Below the pieces are notes generated by a model. That model was not told the DNA's origin. It did no database searches and saw only the letters and a list, made by a program, of their open reading frames with translations. A DNA stretch of 64,000 nt from Pinus tabuliformis (taxonomy: Eukaryota; Streptophyta; Pinopsida; Pinales; Pinaceae): the NCBI GenBank assembly GCA_031772625.1, contig CM062820.1, positions 1,071,859,369 to 1,071,923,368 of the forward strand. Direction: 5' to 3'. Shown piece after piece: positions 47,501-59,957 of this stretch. Numbering within the stretch: position 1 is the stretch's first letter; every line of letters begins with the position of its first letter. The translations under genes and the position numbers were made by a program.

Positions 47501-50500
47501 CCTTTTGGCTCCTGGTTGTTGGGAGGATCCACTAATTGGAGTGGACTCTTCTCTATCTCTTTTCATACCCAGTTTTTCATGTGCTGTGGTCTGCAAACTT
47601 GGAGCAGTTAATGGCTCAGTCTGTGGAGGTGGAGTTTGCATTACTGGAGCTGTTGGTAGCCCCGTTTGTTGAGGGGCAGTCTGCTCTTGCTGCTGTTCTG
47701 TCTGCTGCCCTTGTTGGGGCTCTTGATGCTGCTCATTTGCAGGGGCAGGCTTTTCTTTCACTGTTTCCTCCTCTGCACCCATTATCCCTTTGCCTTTGTC
47801 TGCAGCTGGTGCTGCTGTGGAAGGTGCTTGTGTGACTGGTGCAGTCCTTGAGGCCGAGGTGCCTTCTCCTGTTGAATAAGGCCGCTTGAAAGGTACCTGC
47901 TGCACAGAGTCTATGTCAATGGTTTTTTCAAGCTCCTTCATATTCTTTAGCATTATCTCTTCTTCAGTTAGCTTTTCAACTAGAGTACCCTGCTGCCATT
48001 CTTGCTGGTTGGCATATCTTTCAATGTGTGGGTATTAACAATGCCTATAACCTAAAAGCCTGTATTTGTTTCTTCTGGCAGTAATGAAGCCCTTAGGGTC
48101 ATAAGGGACCCACCGAAAACTATATGATAGTTTATATTTGTCCTTGAGGATGAGGTCAGCATCTTCCCACCCTTCTTTCTGATTCATGATGAAGGGGCCC
48201 AACTGGTGTTTGAACTTGAGGTGGGCCTTCTTTTTGGCGCTGTGGAAGTGGGTGAGGTCGGATTGAATCAGCTGCCTGTAATACTCCAAGGCAAACATCC
48301 TCATAGGCACATATTTTGGGAGCCTGTATGGACAGAGCTCACAGCCATAGACTCTGATACTGTATGATCCTCATATAGGTACCAATCACCTATTTTACAT
48401 TTTTTGGAAAGCTGCAGAGTTTTCTGCATTTCAGTTGATATTCAGGGAGGAGGGGACCTCATTAATAGGCAAGAGACTGGATACACTAATTGGTCAACAA
48501 ACTCACAATAGGAATAGGGTGAGTTTGTGACTTTGTGATAGACAGAGGTCCAAAAGATCACAGATCTTCTTTCCCCTCTATAATCCAGCTTTTTGATATA
48601 GCATGGAAAAGCCTCAGACTGATAATACATAAAGAGGTGATAAATATAGGCCGAGTACTTGAAGACCCCCTGCCTATCCACTGCACCCAATTGATCATGG
48701 ATTTTGTTAGCTATAAACTTGGCAAAGTTGTATTTGCGGGCAGGGGGTTGGCCTGGGCTGTACACAGCTAGTAATACCAGCATTGTCTCATCCACATGTT
48801 CGCTGGTTCTGTATCCCAGCACATAAGCAATCATGTCCAGGAGTAATCTGCCTACTTCAGTGAAGTGGACATCTAAATAAGGAGGTGGCCCTGCAGGCTG
48901 GCACTCAGGTCTCATGAATGTCCTGGTGACCTTTTGAATCTCCTCACTGGTCATCTTGGCACCAGTGTCCAGCAGATAGTTCATGGAGAATGGGATTAGC
49001 AGCTCTGTCTGGTCAAAATGTAGCATTTTGTTGATGGATTCAGGATTAATGTAGAAGAGGATCCTCCCAGATGGAGTGCTAATAGCTCTGTGCTGCACAT
49101 TATAGTTTTCAGCACATAGGCGAATGATTTCAGGGAAGACATTTACAGAGGGGAGACAATAGTATGGTAGGTTGGACTCCCATATGCCATATGTATCATG
49201 ACCATTCAGGTAGTCCTCTCTCAACTGCCTGAAGGTCTGCAGAAAGTCCCTGTTTCCCACATAGTCTTCAATAAGGTAGTCCTTGTCAGCAAGAGGCAAG
49301 GACTGCAAGTCTTTATTGGGTGGATTTAATGGAGCAACACTGAGAGCTGTGGGTGTAGGGGCAGCCATTGTATGATCTGACTTTGAATACGGTGAGTGTA
49401 GTGGCTTGCAAAACTCTTAAGAGCTCAAATGATAGGCCAACTGTAGACAAAGTCTGAAATGTCTTTTACAGTGGAAAAACAAGCTTGCTTCTGCAGTTTT
49501 TGGTAAATTCACAGGGGTTGTGAATTGCTAGGGGTAAATTGCAGAGGGTATGTGAGGTTTACTTTGGAAAGCAGCTGCAACTGGTCTACACCCGGCAAAA
49601 GGGAACAATGCCGGGCCCCTCGAGGACAAATTTAGAATTTTGGTCTGCGTTTTAACTGTTTTAGTGTTGAATTATGGTTCCGGGGTAATGCAGGTTACCT
49701 TAGCTCACTTTTAGGTAGTAGACAGAGCTTGTATGGAATTTGACAAGTGCTTTAATGGTGAATTTACAGAGAAATGGTATGCATGGGCCAAATGGAAGAA
49801 TTACAGTGAATACCTGGATAAAAACGCTTGAAAAGCCTGCGGGCCGAACTGTGGAGGCACAAGGTAGCTGAGTTGATAAGCTCGGGCGGCACAAATTCGA
49901 ATTTTGGAGGTTCAGGAACAATCTGGCGCGGAAGCAGCAACAAGAGCTCTGTGTATTTTCGCTCGAAAATGACACAAAACGGCTATTTCGGGCGTTAATA
50001 ACGACAATTTTGGCAAAAATGGGTTATTGGCGTTTTTCCGCTAATGAAGTCAGCATGACGTCACGGCGGGCCCGGGTACGGAGGTGACGTGGATGGTGAG
50101 GTGGCGGCCAGAGTGGCAGACGCAGTGGCAGGGGAATGCAGTGGCAAACAGATGCGGTGGCCGACCACGTGGAGGGCCACGGGCGCGGGGGCGGGAGATG
50201 GTCCGACGTCATGATGACGTGTAGGTGACGTAGGAGGGAAGGCAGTAACGGGGATGGTGGTAAGTGGTTTCCCCGCACCACCTTTGGGCAAAGGCGGTAT
50301 CGGGGAGGGGGGCTCCGAACAACCCCGCCACCTGCCACGCATCCCTTGTACGGGGCGGAAAACCACCGTTCCCCGGACGCTAAAGGTCGGCAGATCCGAA
50401 ACTGAAAATGCCCGCCCATCGTTGGATCAGGGGTGGCAGATGATGGACGGCTGGTGGCCTTCCGACGGATCGTGCATGTTGGGGAGGGACCCGCCAGCAT

Positions 50501-51647
50501 ATTAAAATATTTGATTTAATATTTGGGCGGAGAACTTTAGATTTAGTGCTTTTTGTGGGTTTTTCGGGGCAAGGGTTAATCCAAGGGGGGAAAAAGGGTT
50601 AAAAAAGTGGGTTTTAAGCAGAGGGAAGGGGTTCTTGTGGAATTTATTGAACAGAGGTGAGGTGATGGCTTAGGGGGAGGATGTTACTCCAATCTGAGGT
50701 CAGAGCAATCCCATGATAGGGTTGACCATAGTCCTTGGTGGACTAATGTCTCCCTTAACAAACTTATTTAGCTATAGTGCTAAAGGGAGGATATTTATAC
50801 AAGGCTCAGGATTTATACACCATGGTGTTATAATAGTAGGGGGAAGGGAAAAATAAGGGACTTAGATAATAGAAGTTAGGGGTTAATATGGGTGGAAAAG
50901 GTGAATGAGGGGTGAAATCATTAAGTTTATTTGAAAATCACTTAGCTTAGGGAGTAGATCAAAATGAAAAGAATTTTAGACAAGAAATGTGGCTTTTAAG
51001 GAATAGGAACCATCATAAAACCACAAATCCTTCCATGAATCTCAACTGATGAAGGGATGTTAGGAATGGGAGTGAAAAGGGAAATTTGGAAGTTAGACAT
51101 GCTCCTTTGCTTTGATGCAACCTGATGGAGAAGAGGACCTTCTCAATCCATTGATATTCCGCTGCAACTATGTTATCAAACACTCATTTGAAAGGAATGA
51201 TATTTCTGCAACCCCATCTGCTTACCCATCTATTTGCCTAGCATTTTTTGTTTCTTCATGGAGGGTGCACTTAGACTTGCAGACCCTTATTTGCCTTTTC
51301 TTTTCTCTTGGCCTTTTCTTTTGATTTCCTATCTAGAACTACCCTTATTGCTTCCAAGGTCCCAGATTAAGCAGTTGGGAACCTTAATTCTCTACCTAAG
51401 TTATTGGCCTGCCAAGATTACACAGTTTAGACAGACTTCTTTCTCTATTCTACAACAAAAAATTGAAACATGGCATGATCCAGATTAGGCTTTTGGACCA
51501 TCCATCAAAATTGAGTCAACATAAAGCTATATACACCCAGTGTCTTCTCTTGGAAATATGGGATCTTTGCATCATCAAAGCAGAGCATATTTGGAACTTT
51601 CTTTGCCAATCATGAAATATGAAACCTATTGGTATAGGTAGCTAACA
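44502..51647 (-). repeat. 5' LTR (7,146 bp) of the nested element
   Basis: On the minus strand it begins TGTTAGCTACC and ends GGGTGATAAAA (the 3' LTR ends GGGTGATAACA). It has the same internal order as the 3' LTR: module A with TATA 50792-50799, ACGT cluster 50056-50233, ORF 45683-49368, module B with TATA 45352-45359. Confidence 0.92.
45683..49368 (-). pseudogene. LTR-encoded protein of unknown function (5' LTR copy)
   Basis: Same protein as at 31872-35558 but with different damage: TGA at 48442-48444 (Cys codon TGC in the other copy), a one-base deletion near 48358, and TAA near 48036 (CAA in the other copy). The C-terminal 756 codons (47953-45683) are open here, across the two sites that are stops in the 3' LTR copy. 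Most remaining differences are single substitutions. The complementary damage implies that both copies descended from an intact ORF at insertion. Confidence 0.8.
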
Positions 51648-51652
51648 AATCC
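51648..51652. other. Target duplication AATCC, right
   Basis: AATCC here and at 30686-30690 brackets the nested element exactly and fixes both its ends. Confidence 0.93.
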
Positions 51653-52846
51653 CACACCAATGACACGGAACAGAGCAAATGATTTTAATGGAGGTGAAAA
51701 CGATCTGGTGATATATGGTTCAGGGTGGTGGTCATGAAAGAATGGAGCGAAAATGTATTATAGTAGGTGAGACACAGGTGAATTCTCTGAGCGACTTCTC
51801 TTGAACATATCGGCGACATTGACATGATGGATTGGTAGCATTAACCCCAAATGTGGATGGTGTGATGGAACCATGGTGATATGACCAGTGAATGGAACAA
51901 CCCAACCCGACTAGGATGCGGAGTGAAAGTGTCTTGTTCAAGAGCGACTTGCTACCAACAAAGTTTCTTCAAGTTTTCTTCCCAATTTTTTCCTCAGTCA
52001 TTGCTGACCAGTACCTCTTTATTTTTGTCAAGCTTGAGGAGGATAACATATTCTTCTTCTATAATTTGCCCTTCGGGCAAACCCATCGCTATGTTTTAAC
52101 GAGCCTAGCGATAGTGAAACTCGTTCTTGTCTGTTATGGACAAGTTTGTCGCTATTAGGTTTTAACGAGTTTAACGACAAAGATAACTCAGTCCTTTTCA
52201 ATTTTAGACAGTCTGAAAAGGAACGTAAAGGAAACTCCAAAATCATTTTTCGTCATCTAATCCCTTAAGTCTGAAAAAGTATAAAATAATACGAAAGGGA
52301 TGAATTTTCAGTAATTTTAACGAGCCGAACAAAACAAGCGCTCGATATTTTTGTGTAATAATCCCTCAGGTCCAAAAAGATTAAAATCTAAAGGAGGGAT
52401 AGCACTTCCGGTCACTTTAACGAGCTAGAGAGGCCAATGGCTCGACAATCTTTTCATATTTTATGAGTCAGTTGAAAAGAGCTTAAAGGAGACTCGTTTT
52501 TTGAGGAACGAGTGATAGGTTCGGGTAGCAGCTGATTCCAGGTAAGGGTTGGAATTTTCCAATCACGACAGTGTCACAGGGATGGCTAACAAGATCACTC
52601 TTCGTAGTTATTCCTCAAAAGGGGTAAACAATCAAGTGGAGGTGAATGATCGGCCAATACAGAGTGGAGGTGATGATGAGAACACGACCAAGGCTTCAAA
52701 GGCTGAAGTAATACATTCACGATGGTTATTTACCGGAAATTGGTTCATTTTTTAATGAGCTTAAACGCTGGGGGAAACACTTGCTCATTGCTTATGTTTA
52801 TTTTTTAACGAGCTTGAATTCCGCGATAAAACTGCTCGAGGCGGGT
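51653..52846 (-). other. Non-coding tail of the outer element with scattered repeat motif
   Basis: Downstream of the protease on the minus strand. The + strand motif TTTTAACGAGC(C/T)T recurs at about 52094, 52160, 52315, 52416, 52748, 52801 and 52851 (also 53065 and 53118 in the reading frame above). The corresponding positions in the relic copy (1-700) are on the opposite strand, e.g. aaactcgttaaaac near 475. No polymerase remnant is seen. Confidence 0.65.
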
Positions 52847-54943
52847 TTATTTTTTAACGAGCTTGAACCCTGCAGTAACACTGCTCGTGATAAGTTTGCA
52901 TGCCCCCAGCATAATAATCCAAATCGAGGTGCATGCCCCCCAAGCTTCATTGCATTCAACTCGGTGGTTGGAATGAAGGTTTACCTCCGAGATCTTTGAA
53001 AGTCTCGACTTGGACTTTACAAGACCATAATCAAAGACTCGATTTGGAAAGGGAGTTGTTTTATTTTTTAATGAGGTTGACACAGTAAAAGAACTATCCT
53101 CATGACTCCTTGTTTCATTTTTTAACGAGGTCGACACGAGATAAGAACCATCCTCGAAATCCACCGTATTTTCAGTATTTGATAGAAAATCAAAAACTGA
53201 TGGATGATTAAGGTTGCTGGAATAATCTTCATGGTAATCCGGGAGATGGGAACAATGGTGGTAATCTTCCCATGGTGCCTCTCCTAACATCATTGACTGA
53301 ATGATTCCTTTGTCTCTAGAATGTACATGTGACCAAGGATTTGAAGAGGTACCATATTCCTTAGACCTATCTATCCAAACACTCGATGAGCGTTGATTTG
53401 GGTTTGCCCCCCAGGCCAAGAAAATTGATTGCTACAATATTTCTAAAATGGCAATGATCCATGCTGACAAAATGTTTAGGAATCTTCTGAATCCATTAGA
53501 TATAGAAGATTTCATATTGCAGGTTTCCATTGTGGCCACTTCCGCCAGATTACTCGGAGGCGGTAGGGTAAAAGTACACATTAAGGCAGGGTCTTTTAGG
53601 TGATCTACTCCAATATTTTGAAGTGAATGATTGCTTCCATGGATCATTGGAATGCTTCCTGTAACTTGTGAATTGTTGGGGAGAAATGTTTGTTGGTCGA
53701 CGAATGTAATTCCTCCTTGAAAGGGAAATGCAATCTTCCTGAAGTAGGTTGACACAACTGCGGCCATGGCATATATCCAGGGCCTTCCCAGTAGGATGTT
53801 GTAATTGAGGTTTCTGTCGATTACTTCAACATCAATTTCTACTGTTTTGCCCCCTAGTTCAACTTGCAAGTTACTTAAAATCTCGTATGGAGTGTATGAT
53901 CGTCCATCAAATGCTTTTAACATTGTTGACGATCGCGACAAGGGTGGTGAGCCTAAATTTTTCCAGCAACTCATCGACATAATACATGTAGATGCCCCCT
54001 CATCAATAATTGTTCGATGAACAGTTTTGTTGAGGGCTTTCACTTGAATAAGGAAAGCTAGTTGAGCTGGTAACTGACGGTCATATCCTTTGTGATTAAA
54101 GGATACAAGATTGGAATCCGTTGGGTCAATCCCACCTATTACTTATAATAGATCCTGCTTTTGGGAGAGGCAATTTTGCGGTACCTCAAGTGTCGATATA
54201 GTGGACGGCGATTGGGCCAAGTCCTCTACTATATTATAATTCTGTGCTACTTTTGCATGAGGATTAAATGTCAATTTGTGTACTACTCCCTTTGCCGACT
54301 TTATCATTGGTTCAGGAATGATGGGTGGTAAAACTTCAGTCAAAGTTGTTGTCGAACTGCTAGGTTGTTCATTAGCCTTGTTATTCAACAGCTGTGGATT
54401 CCCATAATCTTTATTCCTTGTCAAAGCATCATTTTGCTGCTTTGAGATAGACAACATAAGTACTTGGGATCAGGAATCATTGTCACTAGCAACCATATTT
54501 GTTCTTGGATTCGGAAACGGATCAGTTAATACTTCCGAGGTTTTTGTATTCTTGAAGAATTTTCTAAGCTCAACTTTATATGGACAATCTGATGTCCAAT
54601 GATCCTCATCGCATATAAAGCATGGATAATTTGGTTTCCTATTTCCAGAAGGGTTTACAGAAGATTTATCAGGAGACGACTCCTCCTGTTTCTTGTTCTT
54701 CCCTTTCTTTTTCTTCTTGCCTCCTGGTTGCTTTAGTTGTATGCCCTTGTTGGTCGACACGACATTTACCTCTGAGGCTAGAAGTTCTTCATTTGCATTT
54801 TGATCAGAAATCTTACGGGCTTTCTTAGCTGTAGCCTTTGTTGATTTCGTGCTTGTTGTACCTATCACGCCATCGCCGGCAATGAGAGTCTTTGTTTGAT
54901 TTAGGAGGGGGAGGAATGGAAAATTCCGGTCTGGGAGCATCAA
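52847..54943 (-). pseudogene. Zinc knuckle and aspartic protease of the outer element
   Basis: One frame from 54943 to 52847 with stops at 54470, 54143, 53432 and the end. It has a basic KKKKGKNKK stretch, then a CCHC zinc knuckle (CFICDEDHWTSDC near 54590-54630), then a retropepsin: IIDEGASTCIMSMSCWKNLG near 54000 and NYNILLGRPWIYAM. The active site reads DEGAS in place of DSGAS/DTGAS; this may be a family trait and not decay. The C-terminal 190 codons (53419-52847) have no domain I know, apart from two similar LVSTSLKNET/TVSTSLKNKT segments. No reverse transcriptase follows. Confidence 0.8.
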
Positions 54944-57030
54944 GTATTTTATCGTAGAGCATGCCAGACTGAGTATAAATCAAGTCTAAATATTGTGCAC
55001 GAGCAATAACTTGCTCTTCGGTGACGACTCCTCCTTTTGCCACATCTTCTGTGATGGAAGGCAATAATGACTTAATAAACCATTCAGCTAAAAGCTGATC
55101 AGGAACATATGTTTTTACCATTCTTCGATGACGTCGCCACTCATGAATGTGATTGGATATGTGAGTGGTCGTCGTTTGCTTGAAATTGGTAAGAAGTTCT
55201 GTTCCCATTTTGTACCTTATCAGTAACTGAAAATGGGTTAAAAGGGTTGTGGCTAGGGTACTGAAGTTGTCAAACGAAGCTCTGGGTAACTCGATATACC
55301 ATTTCGTTGCCGAACCAGTTAACGTCCTCTGAAAAAAGGCAAAGCCTAATAGAATCATCATTTAGGGTGTTTGATGAACACCACAGGTGAAAGGTCATCA
55401 CATGATTCAACGGATCTTCACCCATATTTCCATTAAATTTAGGAATATCTGACGGAAGTTTATGCGGAATCGCTGGCCACCAAGGGGCGTAAGCAATTGG
55501 TTCGTTCGTTAACCAATTTAGATCTTATAACTCTAATGTCTCCACGAAGGGTAACTGTTGATTCAGGTTAGGTGAAGCATACCCAGGATAAGAAGGAATC
55601 GCCTGAGCAGTTGGTCTCTGCATACCAGCATAATGCATTTGATGTTGGTAACTTTGGTAAGGTTGATGGGCATAACCATTGTAGAACGGTTGATTTTGAC
55701 CGTTTTGAATATATGGTTGCCCACTATTTGCAAAGATTTGTTGCTTAGATCCTTGGTATACTTGTTGGAATTGCGGTTGTTGGTATTGCACCAGCCATGG
55801 TTGTGAATCCATGTGTTGTTGTCCAATACTGACTGTTTGACCAAGATGAGGGGTAATTGTACCCATTTGGGCCTGTGTCATTCCACTAGTTGGCGATTGT
55901 GGTTGAGTCGTAGGGACAAGAGGCTGTTGCATTACCACCTAAGAAACCTGAGGTTGGCATACAACAGACATCGCTTGTACTTGCGACACCATCACAATAA
56001 CTGGCGTAGTCGGTATGTTTGACATAGGTAAACATTGTTGCATTGAATACACAACTCTTGGTTGTTGAGGTAGTATCGGCACCCAACCGCTAGATGTAAT
56101 TCCAGCATAACCTGAATTTTGTTGTGAACTCCCGTATGGTTGTCCTCCCGGAGGAGACAATGAAAGGGTATACTGCCCCCCATACGGCGGTAATCCGGTA
56201 CTTAAAGGAATTATTTTCCCTTGAGGACCGGACTACCCAAATTGACACCCTGAAGGATCAATTTGCTGAGACTCAACATAAGAGTTCCCGGATACTATTC
56301 CAGATGAACAAACAGGAACTGACCATACTGTCGAAATAGCCCCTGAGTGGGCCCCTTCTAGTGATTGAGAGTTAGTTGGGACAGATGGTATACTGGCGAA
56401 CATTGTTGGAGTGACAACAGGAAGTTCTGTCGTCGCTGTTTCGGACGACACAGTCCTAGATGTCGATGGTTGTTCAGACATTTCTAGTCTATCCAAAAGG
56501 TTTCCTAGCGATTCTACAGGAGCTTCCGATGGCAGTAGACTAATTTCTGACGAAGAAGGATATAGAGTGATCCCGACTCCAAATTGCAATGGAGTACTAG
56601 ATGGAGGATCCTCCACAATCTCTTCTATAGCAATCAGACCAGGTGGAAGAGGTAGACCGTCTGGTCCGTAAAATATTTCTGGTGCTGAAGAAGGTATAGA
56701 ATCTGCAGCGAAAGATGCTTGGGGAATAACACTCTCTGAATCAGTTGTAGATGGAACTGGTTCAGTAACACAAGTGTTTACCCTCACACTAGGATCAATG
56801 CTACTGTCCTTCGGTGGCTGCTGAACTTCTTCTGTAAAGGCAGGGATACCAGAAATGTTTGGAGTAACCGGAGTCTCTGATGGTGTTGGAACACTTGTTC
56901 TAACTTTACCAGGGGATTTGGAACCGGTTAAACGAGTTCGCTTTGTCCGTAACAGTTTCGATTCCGGAGACAAAGACGGTTGACTCGTAAGCCTCTGCGA
57001 ACGACGAGGTTTCAATTGAATTTCTTCCAC
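54825..57030 (-). pseudogene. gag of the outer element with long low-complexity N-terminus
   Basis: The frame from ATG 57030 runs to about 55340 with stops at 56233, 55939 and 55525, then shifts by one base into 55361-54825. The N-terminal part, about 500 codons, is basic at first (KPRRSQRL), then Ser/Pro/Thr-rich, then Gln/Tyr-rich (QYQQPQFQQVYQGSKQQ). The capsid part follows: WPAIPHKLPSDIPKFNG, LTGSATKWYIELPRASF, FQLLIRYKMGTELLTNFKQ. This order (disordered extension, capsid, knuckle, protease) is that of a large plant gag polyprotein. Confidence 0.8.
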
Positions 57031-58752
57031 GATTGCGGATTACTCGATCAACTAAAAATCAAGGGGAAGTATGTTTTCGAATTAGATGAATTTTAGACGC
57101 TTTGAAACAACTTGTTTTTTCAATTTTTAAGAGTCGAGAAAAAACAAAAGATGACTCTAGTCGCCTTTGATTTTTAATGAGCCTGAAGTGACAAGTGCTC
57201 ACATGGACCTTTTCCATTAAGGAGTCTGAAAAGGAACGAAAGGGACTGCTCTGGAAATCTAGACTGAGGGATTACCAAACCAATCGCAAAATTGCAGAAT
57301 ACTTTTTATGGTACGGCAGTCAATCTTCCCGAATGCTGTGTTCAATGCATTGCGATCGATAGGGAGCAGACACGGCTTCCTATGGATAAAGGATAAAGCC
57401 TATTGTGGTCTCCCAAAATATACTCAATGGTACGTGGGAGCACAAGTCTGTACTGGCACTTATTGTCTCAAAGTGGAGGATCACCCAACCAACAATGAAA
57501 ACAATAGTTACCAGGCATTATGACGCCAGAATACGTCTCTAGCCTAGACTTCTAGATGTTGTGTGTTAGGTTCCAAAGCGTTTTTAGATTCATTAAATTT
57601 ATTTTATAGTTGATCTTGCTTAAGAAATTTGCCTTTCAGGTTAACTGCGTGATGTAGATGTACAATTCCTAAAATGCAATCTAAGATGATAAACAGTCAT
57701 TTAGTCTTCTTTTTGCAAATGAAAATCCTAGCTACTAAGGAAAGAGAGATGGCGTTCTTTCAACAAAGAACAAAGAGCACACACTATATGCACTGTCCTA
57801 AATCAACCAACAAACAGTCTAAATGCAAATACACGTGCATGTATTTATTTTCAGCCTTCTTAATGTGTAAATGATAAAAGAAATCTAATGCGCAAATTTG
57901 AGTTATTTTTCAAAGCGACAATTACTAACAAGCTTCTTTTCAAAACAAAATGAGGACAATGACAACACTTTGCGATTTGGAATTGAAAACTTGCTTTCGA
58001 CACTAGAAAAACTACTAATTCAGATCAAATACAATAGTAACAGGGTAATCGACTATCAAGAACAATCAGATTCTCTTCTATGACTGAAAACGACACTTGT
58101 GACACTTTCAAATCAAGAAACGACAGTACAATTACGCTACTTCTTTGTAAAGGAGAACTGAAAATGACTCAAAAATAGATAAAAACATTTACAGTTCTTT
58201 GCACAATGGGGGCAGAATAACAGCAAGGAAAGGGGTTTCAAACAGAGGTGTACTGACTACAAGCATCAAAACTCCTAAATAGATCTGAAAAGAGTGAACA
58301 CAGAAACCAAAATTTAGGAACAAGGCCTTGTTTGATCAGCACACCTGTAACACAGTGAAACTGAAATGCAACACACCTACTACACTTGGGAAGTATGATG
58401 CATTTGAAGTTCACAGAACAGACAGTGCGCTGGACCAGGGACGAGACTTTGATTGGATTCCGGGTCACAGTTTCAAGTTCAGTTCAGGGATTTAGGCCAA
58501 GCAAGTGGTAATCAGTAAATCAATGACAGGGGTATATCTAAGGAGGTTACTAGAGCCACCATGAGGGCAATTAGAAATCTTGTAAAATAAATTGTTTAAT
58601 TCATAAACAAAACCCGGAGATTGACTGAAGCAGCGTTGATCTACTTTGCACTTGCATAGCGAATGCGGTTCGAAGGCTAGCTGGCTTGACTTCAGGCTCC
58701 GTCTGTAAGTTTATAAAGTAAACAAATGTAGATGAACAAACAATCTACTCGC
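57031..58752 (-). other. Leader of the outer element
   Basis: 1.7 kb between primer site and gag, unusually long. No ORF with a domain is found. One tttttaatgagcctgaag copy of the tail motif lies at 57171-57188 on the + strand. Confidence 0.6.
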
Positions 58753-58770
58753 TCCCCAGCGGAGTCACCA
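58753..58770 (-). promoter_or_regulatory. Primer-binding site of the outer element
   Basis: On the minus strand it reads TGGTGACTCCGCTGGGGA, three bases after the 5' LTR. It differs at two positions from the site of the nested element, so both probably use the same tRNA. Confidence 0.82.
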
Positions 58771-58773
58771 TTT

Positions 58774-59803
58774 TGTTACCGAGAATAGTGTCTATGTAGA
58801 ACTGCTAATCCCACTAAGGCTGGTAGCTACCTTAGAAACAAACAAACTAAAACTACTTTCGTTTTCCTTTATGAAAGATAGATGAGAGAAGAATAAAGGA
58901 GACCAACCTCTGTCTTGCGCTTGGTTCCTTGCTCGATTCCTCTCTCTTCTGATAGTCCTTTGCTACTTGCTTTCGTACCCAGCTTCACAGAGTACCTGTA
59001 GAATCAAAGCAGCATAACACTATACGAGAACATATATCTATTATCATAAGCAATATAGGATCAGATGTATATTAACCACACAAATGCATAAAACATCAAT
59101 CACACAAGTGTATGGAGGAAAACTTGAATAGTTTTATTGATAATCAAGAAAGAGCCAAGAGAATTACAACCGATTGTTCTGACCCAGCATCATCCTCTCA
59201 GCAAGTAAGCCCTTCTTCACCTCATGAAAAGCTTATATCACCCAACACTATGATGTTGTCTCAAGAAACCAACAACACTTCCTTACAATATGCAAAATTC
59301 CAGCCTCTGGATCTCTGGGATGAGGGATCCATATATAGATGTCTGTAAGGGAGGTGAGACAGCTTGAGATTTGATTAGTGTCTTCCCTCTGATAGTTCTT
59401 GATTCCACTTGGAGATTGATGATCTCTTTCTCATCCCTGGTCGAATTCAGAGAGGCAAGTGTCACAGGAGAAGTTTCTGGAAGATTCCATGCTTCTCCAC
59501 CTTGTGGATTGACCCTGCCATTTGTCCCTTCTCGCTCATCGCGCCCCATAGAAGGGCTTTTTGACATGCAACGCACCTACTGTGTGTCTTTAGGTGGGAT
59601 GCAACACACTTTGCCTATGGAGCAGGTGAAATGGTACAGTTTTGACCAGTTCTGAGTAGTTTTTCAGGGAGAACTTCTGGGAGATGCTGTAATCAGTTGA
59701 CCTTGTTCTTTTAGGGGTTGGAACAACACCTTTAGGGACTTAGGAGCCCTTGGTTTATGGACATTTATGCTTGGGGTTGCAGTGCCCAAAAATTTCTATA
59801 ACA
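58774..59803 (-). repeat. 5' LTR of the outer element
   Basis: 1,030 bp, with the TATA box at about 59330-59338 on the minus strand. TGTTATAG...GGTAACA ends. The following TATAG at 59804-59808 is the right target duplication. Confidence 0.92.
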
Positions 59804-59957
59804 TATAGGAAAATAATTTAGGTGGTGCTCTATAATCCTATAGTTGGGAAAAGACATGACTTTGAAATTCTAGATCAAGGAAGCACCTTTCCATGAATGT
59901 CATAAGTCCTCTATGAACCTCCTCATGCTCATTAAATTTGCTCTTATCATAAAAATA

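Larger units (their letters stand above)
30691..51647 (-). mobile_element. 20.96-kb Ty3/gypsy element with giant ORF-bearing LTRs
   Basis: Flanked by a perfect AATCC duplication (30686-30690 and 51648-51652). LTRs are 7,148 bp (30691-37838) and 7,146 bp (44502-51647). The internal 6.66 kb carries gag and then protease, RNase H, reverse transcriptase, a second degenerate RNase H and integrase. The primer site is TGGCGACTCCGCTAGGGA. The extra RNase H, the lack of a chromodomain and the primer type place it in the Tat part of the Ty3/gypsy tree. In the first 700 bp of the LTRs I count about seven differences (about 1%), so the insertion is young. Stops in gag-pol and in both LTR ORFs show that it is no longer autonomous. 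Confidence 0.93.
28927..59803 (-). mobile_element. Outer Tat-like gag-PR LTR element containing a nested 21-kb element
   Basis: LTRs at 28927-29954 and 58774-59803 share TGTTATAG...GGTAACA ends on the minus strand and are flanked by a perfect TATAG duplication. Without the nested element at 30691-51647 it is about 9.9 kb. Its internal region reads primer site, leader, a long gag, protease, and a non-coding tail; reverse transcriptase, RNase H and integrase are absent. It was inserted into the hAT transposase pseudogene. LTRs differ by about 4-5% by eye, more than those of the nested element, as nesting requires. A second, older copy is at 1-2713 in the opposite orientation. Confidence 0.92.
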
